A DNA stretch of 64,000 nucleotides, taken from Symbiodinium natans (taxonomy: Eukaryota > Sar > Dinophyceae > Suessiales > Symbiodiniaceae). The notes beneath the pieces are model-generated. The model searched no databases. It had not been told where the DNA came from and saw only the letters and a program-made list of their open reading frames with translations. Below are positions 60,613-64,000 of the stretch, one piece after another; position 1 is the first letter of the stretch, and each line of letters begins with the position of its first letter. The stretch is from positions 207,001 through 271,000 of the forward strand of contig CAJNDS010002112.1 in assembly GCA_905221605.1 (NCBI GenBank), read 5' to 3'. The position numbers were made by a program, and so were the translations under genes.

Positions 60613-60923
60613 CTCAAAAAGTGGTGGGGTTAGGACTTAGAGCTGGACGACCTCAACATTCCGCCTCGCGCATACCTAGCAGCTTGCTTGACGCTGACCA
60701 TATGCTTGCGCAATGCTGCGCAAGCCTGGCCCAACAAAATCTTCCCGCGGGAAGCTGTACAAACAAAAGTCCGTTGAGGATTGTCGGCGATGCGGTCACC
60801 CTACAAATCCTACCCCCCATCCCCCCCCCCCCCCCCCCCCCCAAATTAGCCCCATCAGACCGCACAAAACCTTTTCAACCCCCCCAACAAAAACCCTACA
60901 AACCCCACAAGGCCCTGCAAACC

Positions 60924-61016
60924 CTAAGCCAACTTCGAGCCCGGCATCCGGCCTACGGGGCCCAGGGCAACCGCGAAGGACACGCGCTCGCCGTACTCGG
61001 GGGCGGCCTCGAATTC
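60924..61016 (-). CDS. Exon candidate, cold-shock-like ending
   Basis: Minus strand: EFEAAPEYGERVSFAVALGP then VGRMPGSKLA. YGERVSFAVxxGPxG resembles the last strands of a cold-shock domain, common in dinoflagellates, but the RNA-binding core is not in view. The apparent stop TAG comes from a TTAGGG unit; a GC donor at AAGTTG|GCTTAG is an alternative. Confidence 0.45.
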   Translation of the reverse strand, partial: EFEAAPEYGERVSFAVALGPVGRMPGSKLA

Positions 61017-61019
61017 CAA

Positions 61020-61780
61020 TCGACAATCTGGAATTGTTCTATGAACCCTTGGGATGTTTGCATTTCAAAAAAACAGCGGACTTCCCAAGGCGGCCTCAGC
61101 AAGCCTAGATCCGAAATCCTTGAGTTCTTTTTGCAACCGGCTTCGCCCTAAACCCTATAAACTCTCAAGGATTCTTTAGGTGCCCCAGCCCTTAAGGAAT
61201 GAGGGACTTAGGTACCTTACTTGAAAGTTCATGGGTAGTTCTAAGCCGGGTTTAGGGTTTAGGGTCTAAGGTTTAGGAAGGTTTATGGGTAGTGAGAAAG
61301 TAGGGTTAATGTACGAGATCCCCTCATTCCCTAGTAGGTTTCGGGAATATTGCAACCCGTCCAGCAGACAAGCCACACTGCTGCAGGGTAAGGTTTAGTT
61401 TAGGATTTAGGGTTAGGGTTATAGGGTTTGGGGTCAAGACTGGCTCCATTGTTGGAATCCCTCTAAGAGGAAACATGAAGTAGAACCCTTGTGTTTTTGG
61501 AAGCTCCCTGATGCGAAGAGGGCATGCAAGCGGGGTCTAGAGGTCGGAATTTCGGGTGTTTCGTGCCCAGAGTGGTACCATGGGGGCTCTCTCCCTAAAA
61601 AGTTTCAGCTCTGAAAGAACCCGAAGCATCCCTAAACCCTAAACCCTAAACCCTAAACCCTAAACCTACCAACAAAAACCTCCAACCTCCCAAGACAAAC
61701 GCACTCTGGGGGGCGCCACAGACTCCCCTTCTGCAGCGATGCGGCTCTTTGCAGCAACTGCCTCAGGGCTTCATAAGGGG
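61020..61780. other. Spacer
   Basis: Includes a partial family C copy (61213-61300) interrupted by telomere-like units. No gene seen. Confidence 0.45.
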
Positions 61781-61782
61781 GG

Positions 61783-61888
61783 TTTGCGAAAATAAGGGGC
61801 CCCTTATATAGACCCCCCAAATAGTAGGATTCCCTTAGAATATGGACCCCAATGAGGTACCCGAAATTTTGGAAACACCCAAGGGTTG
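61783..61888. mobile_element. Short inverted-repeat element, family F
   Basis: GGGTTTGCGAAAATAAGGGGC ... GGTACCCGAAATTTTGGAAAC around CAAATAGTAGGATTCCC. Confidence 0.75.
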
Positions 61889-62153
61889 AAGGTGGGGGCT
61901 GCTTTTCGGTAGGTTTTTTTTGCTTTACTCGGCGCTATCTCTGAGTCTGAGCAGCTGAGCGCGAAGGGTTTGGGGTTTGGGGGGTTCTAGGGTTTCGGGT
62001 TTAAGGCATGGGGCACATGATTCTCAGGATCAGGGTTTGGGATTGGAGGTGTGCAGCTTGCCGCGTGTTCTTGCAAGCAGCGAACTTTTTTTGCATCCCG
62101 CCGCGACAAAACCTTTGCATTGTGAAAAGCCTGGCTTGCGGGCTTATGGTACC

Positions 62154-62252
62154 TAGTCCTCCCCCTTAGAACGATAATAACGCAAACAATTCCAACACAT
62201 GCCCTCTGAGCTTTATGTAAACAAAAATGCGACAAAGTCCTATGGAAACTAA
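62154..62252. mobile_element. Short inverted-repeat element, family A (copy 8, diverged)
   Basis: CCTCCCCCTTAGAACGATAAT ... TTATGTAAACAAAAATG, with the right terminal repeat lost. Confidence 0.55.
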
Positions 62253-62588
62253 AGAATCTAGGGGTTTAGGGTTGTTCACGAGTTCTCTTGACCAAGCTAG
62301 CATCATCCCTCACGGCAAGTCTCACTGCCTCAAGACGTTGGGACTGTTCTAGAATTCGGCTTGCCTTACGGAGCTTTCTCTAAAGTGGACTTCGCTCAAA
62401 AAAAGCGCCCACAAAAAGGGACCCTCATCTAGCAACAAGCCCCAAATGTCTCCCCAAGACTCTTCGCACCCTAGACCCAAAACCCAAAACACCTCCATGC
62501 ACTGCCTGTGGGGGAAGGGTGGCGCTGCCGCCGTCCTCCGCCTCTCAGCCGGTCTTTGCACATAAAGGACAGTTCTTGTAAGCAGTGT

Positions 62589-62701
62589 ACTTGAAGGTTC
62601 AAGGGTAGTGATAAGTAGGGTTGGAAGTAAGGTGACCTAAATACTAACGTTAAGCATGGTACTTATGACCCTACGTCTAACTAAACCCATGAACTTTCAA
62701 G
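62589..62701. mobile_element. Short inverted-repeat element, family C (copy 5)
   Basis: CTTGAAGGTTCAAGGGTAGT ... AACCCATGAACTTTCAAG with AGTAGGGTTGGAAGTAAGGT inside. Confidence 0.85.
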
Positions 62702-63009
62702 CAGGGTTTCGACTATGCCTCGTGGCTCTTATGTGGAACTGCCGAACCTGAAACTCTTCTAGATTGCACGGCAACAGGAGTGTGAGGCTCACCGGACTTT
62801 CTGTTAAGAAGCTTTAACATAGGTGACATAGCGTGGGTACTACATGTTGGATAAGGAAGTTTATGATCAGATCTGGGTACGGTGAGTAGTTGTTGAGTTG
62901 ACATAGCAAGGGCACACGATGCTCGCTTCAGTACAATGCCGTGGGCCGCAGCCCAGTTTAGCATGAGCCCCTAAACCCACCTTCTTCTCTACTTTAGGGT
63001 TTAGGGTTT

Positions 63010-63095
63010 TGCACGCCCAATTTTTGAACCCAGACTCGAAACATCAGCTGGGACCGCCGAGCCCTCACCACTAAGCCGGCGCTGGGGGATGCCAA
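63010..63095 (-). other. tRNA-like (SINE-type) block
   Basis: The minus strand has CGGCTTAGTGGTGAGGGC, close to a pol III A box, and GTTTCGAGTCTGGGTTC, close to a B box, 20-25 bases apart. A 5-bp stem (TCGGC/GCTGA) sits between, but the loop lacks T33. It does not fold as a normal tRNA. Confidence 0.35.
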
Positions 63096-63129
63096 ACCCT
63101 TGGCTTTTCAAGGTTCCTTGCCTTCGGGT

Positions 63130-63272
63130 AGTACATGGTCCCTCATTATGGGCCCTGAAACCCTTACATTGGGGAGCCCTTACAACACCCTGTGTATACC
63201 CTGCAAACCCCAATAGGTCCACTTAGAACCCTTTAAAGAAGGTGAGGGGCCGCATGAAAGGTACCATGCAAC
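63130..63272. mobile_element. Short inverted-repeat element, family E (copy 3)
   Basis: TACATGGTCCCTCATTATGG ... GGGGCCGCATGAAAGGTACC. Confidence 0.65.
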
Positions 63273-63656
63273 TTCCCTTTGTCCTTCGATAGCGTCCTAA
63301 CGAATGAACCAAGGCATGCAGCCCGGGAGGACGAGCAAAGACAGACACCTTCTTTCGCATCAGCTTTGGCTGCATTGCTATCCTCAAAACCCCGTCTATG
63401 TGACCTTCTGGCCGGCGGAGCGGGTGCGGGGGAGGGGGTGGACCCAACATCACCTACGAGTCCGGAAATTCGGAAAGGTTCTTCGGGTTCTCAAGACTTC
63501 TGGGCCTCATGGGTTTTAGAGCTTTGTCGGTGGGGGAGGGGGGGGAGGTGGTTTCGGGGTAGGTCGGGGCGGGCGGAAAAGCCCGTTGCCGCTGCTCTAA
63601 AGCCCGAAACCTCAACTCTGCAACGTGAACCTTGATCCCTCCAGTAACCTACGCCC

Positions 63657-63752
63657 TACTTGAAGATTCAGTTAGAAGCAGATGGCCTTGATTCCATTAA
63701 GGTACTGATAATTTACAAGCCCACTCGTAAATACCCCTGAACCTTCAAGTAG
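63657..63752. mobile_element. Short inverted-repeat element, family C (copy 6)
   Basis: CTACTTGAAGATTCAGTTAG ... ACCCCTGAACCTTCAAGTAG. Confidence 0.75.
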
Positions 63753-64000
63753 CCCTTCGCTGACGCGCCTCGGCCCGGTACGTCCCAAGCCGCGCTTCGC
63801 GGAAGAAGGAAAGGTCAGTCCTTAGGCTGGGCATGGCCAAGTAAGTTCTAAGTAGAGTTTAAGGGTTCCAGGGCTCTAGGGGTTCTAGGGCTACTCTAGG
63901 GTTATGAGCCAGGTGGTCTGCAATACAGGCTAACTGCCGGTTCGGTGTAGTGCAAAGTAGGGTTCTGAGCAAGGCAATCTGTAGTGCAGGCTACCTGAAG

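Larger units (their letters stand above)
62260..64000. other. Window end, mostly spacer
   Basis: Apart from the elements listed, a minus-strand frame at 62713-62964 is open (AAAHGIVLKRASCALAMSTQ) without recognised identity. The last 200 bp carry a duplicated phrase AGCAGGTGGTCTGCAATACA / AGCAAGGCAATCTGTAGTGCA. Confidence 0.4.

Overview
This window looks like nuclear DNA of a dinoflagellate, possibly a Symbiodiniaceae-type or related genome. The evidence is a 7-base TTTAGGG/CCCTAAA telomere-type repeat scattered over the whole window in both orientations; short exons separated by long repeat-filled introns; splice donors that read as GT, GC and apparently GA; CCCH, WW, S1, ankyrin and GRF-type protein modules; very few long open frames; and a short spliced-leader-like motif inside an LTR. 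Nothing suggests a bacterium, an organelle or a virus.

Layout. (1) About 0.9-2.2 kb holds minus-strand exons of a voltage-gated, KCNH/CNG-like cation channel (S1-S2, S3, S4, S5). One 172-bp intron is a transposon-like element flanked by a duplicated GTACCT. More minus-strand exons lie at 3.6-6.3 kb. (2) 7-16 kb is mostly telomere-like arrays, including a 470-bp block at 9.8-10.25 kb, short inverted-repeat elements and a cluster of tandem palindromes at 13.6-14.7 kb. (3) 16-18.3 kb carries a GRF zinc-finger gene split by an 825-bp intron. (4) 25,958-32,169 is a complete young LTR element: 287-bp LTRs with one difference, a half-tRNA(iMet)-type primer site, a polypurine tract and a TAGGG target duplication. 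It lies in a telomere-like array. It encodes three frame-offset ORFs (acidic/disordered; WW + S1; three CCCH fingers), and I see no protease, integrase or reverse transcriptase. (5) 33.9-36.6 kb has exon-like blocks and a single-exon ankyrin-repeat gene with a premature TAG. (6) 39.3-39.7 kb is an AT-rich island. (7) 41.9-42.3 kb is the end of a Cys-rich gene. (8) 46.1-47.2 kb is a 42-bp minisatellite followed by a hairpin cluster. (9) 49.3-50.6 kb holds three minus-strand exons of an alpha/beta hydrolase with a G-x-S-D-G nucleophile elbow. (10) 53.3-53.9 kb is a small complete four-exon gene for a basic coiled-coil protein, lying inside a split copy of a dispersed repeat. (11) 55.8-64 kb contains more isolated exons, homopolymer tracts and short inverted-repeat elements.

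The recurring theme is that genes are broken into exons of about 25-280 bp and the spacers are filled with interstitial telomere-like repeats plus at least nine families of short non-autonomous elements with terminal inverted repeats. Several of these elements lie at or next to exon edges, so telomere-like repeats and MITE/introner-like elements probably drive intron gain and expansion here. All exon joins were deduced by eye; none is backed by transcripts.
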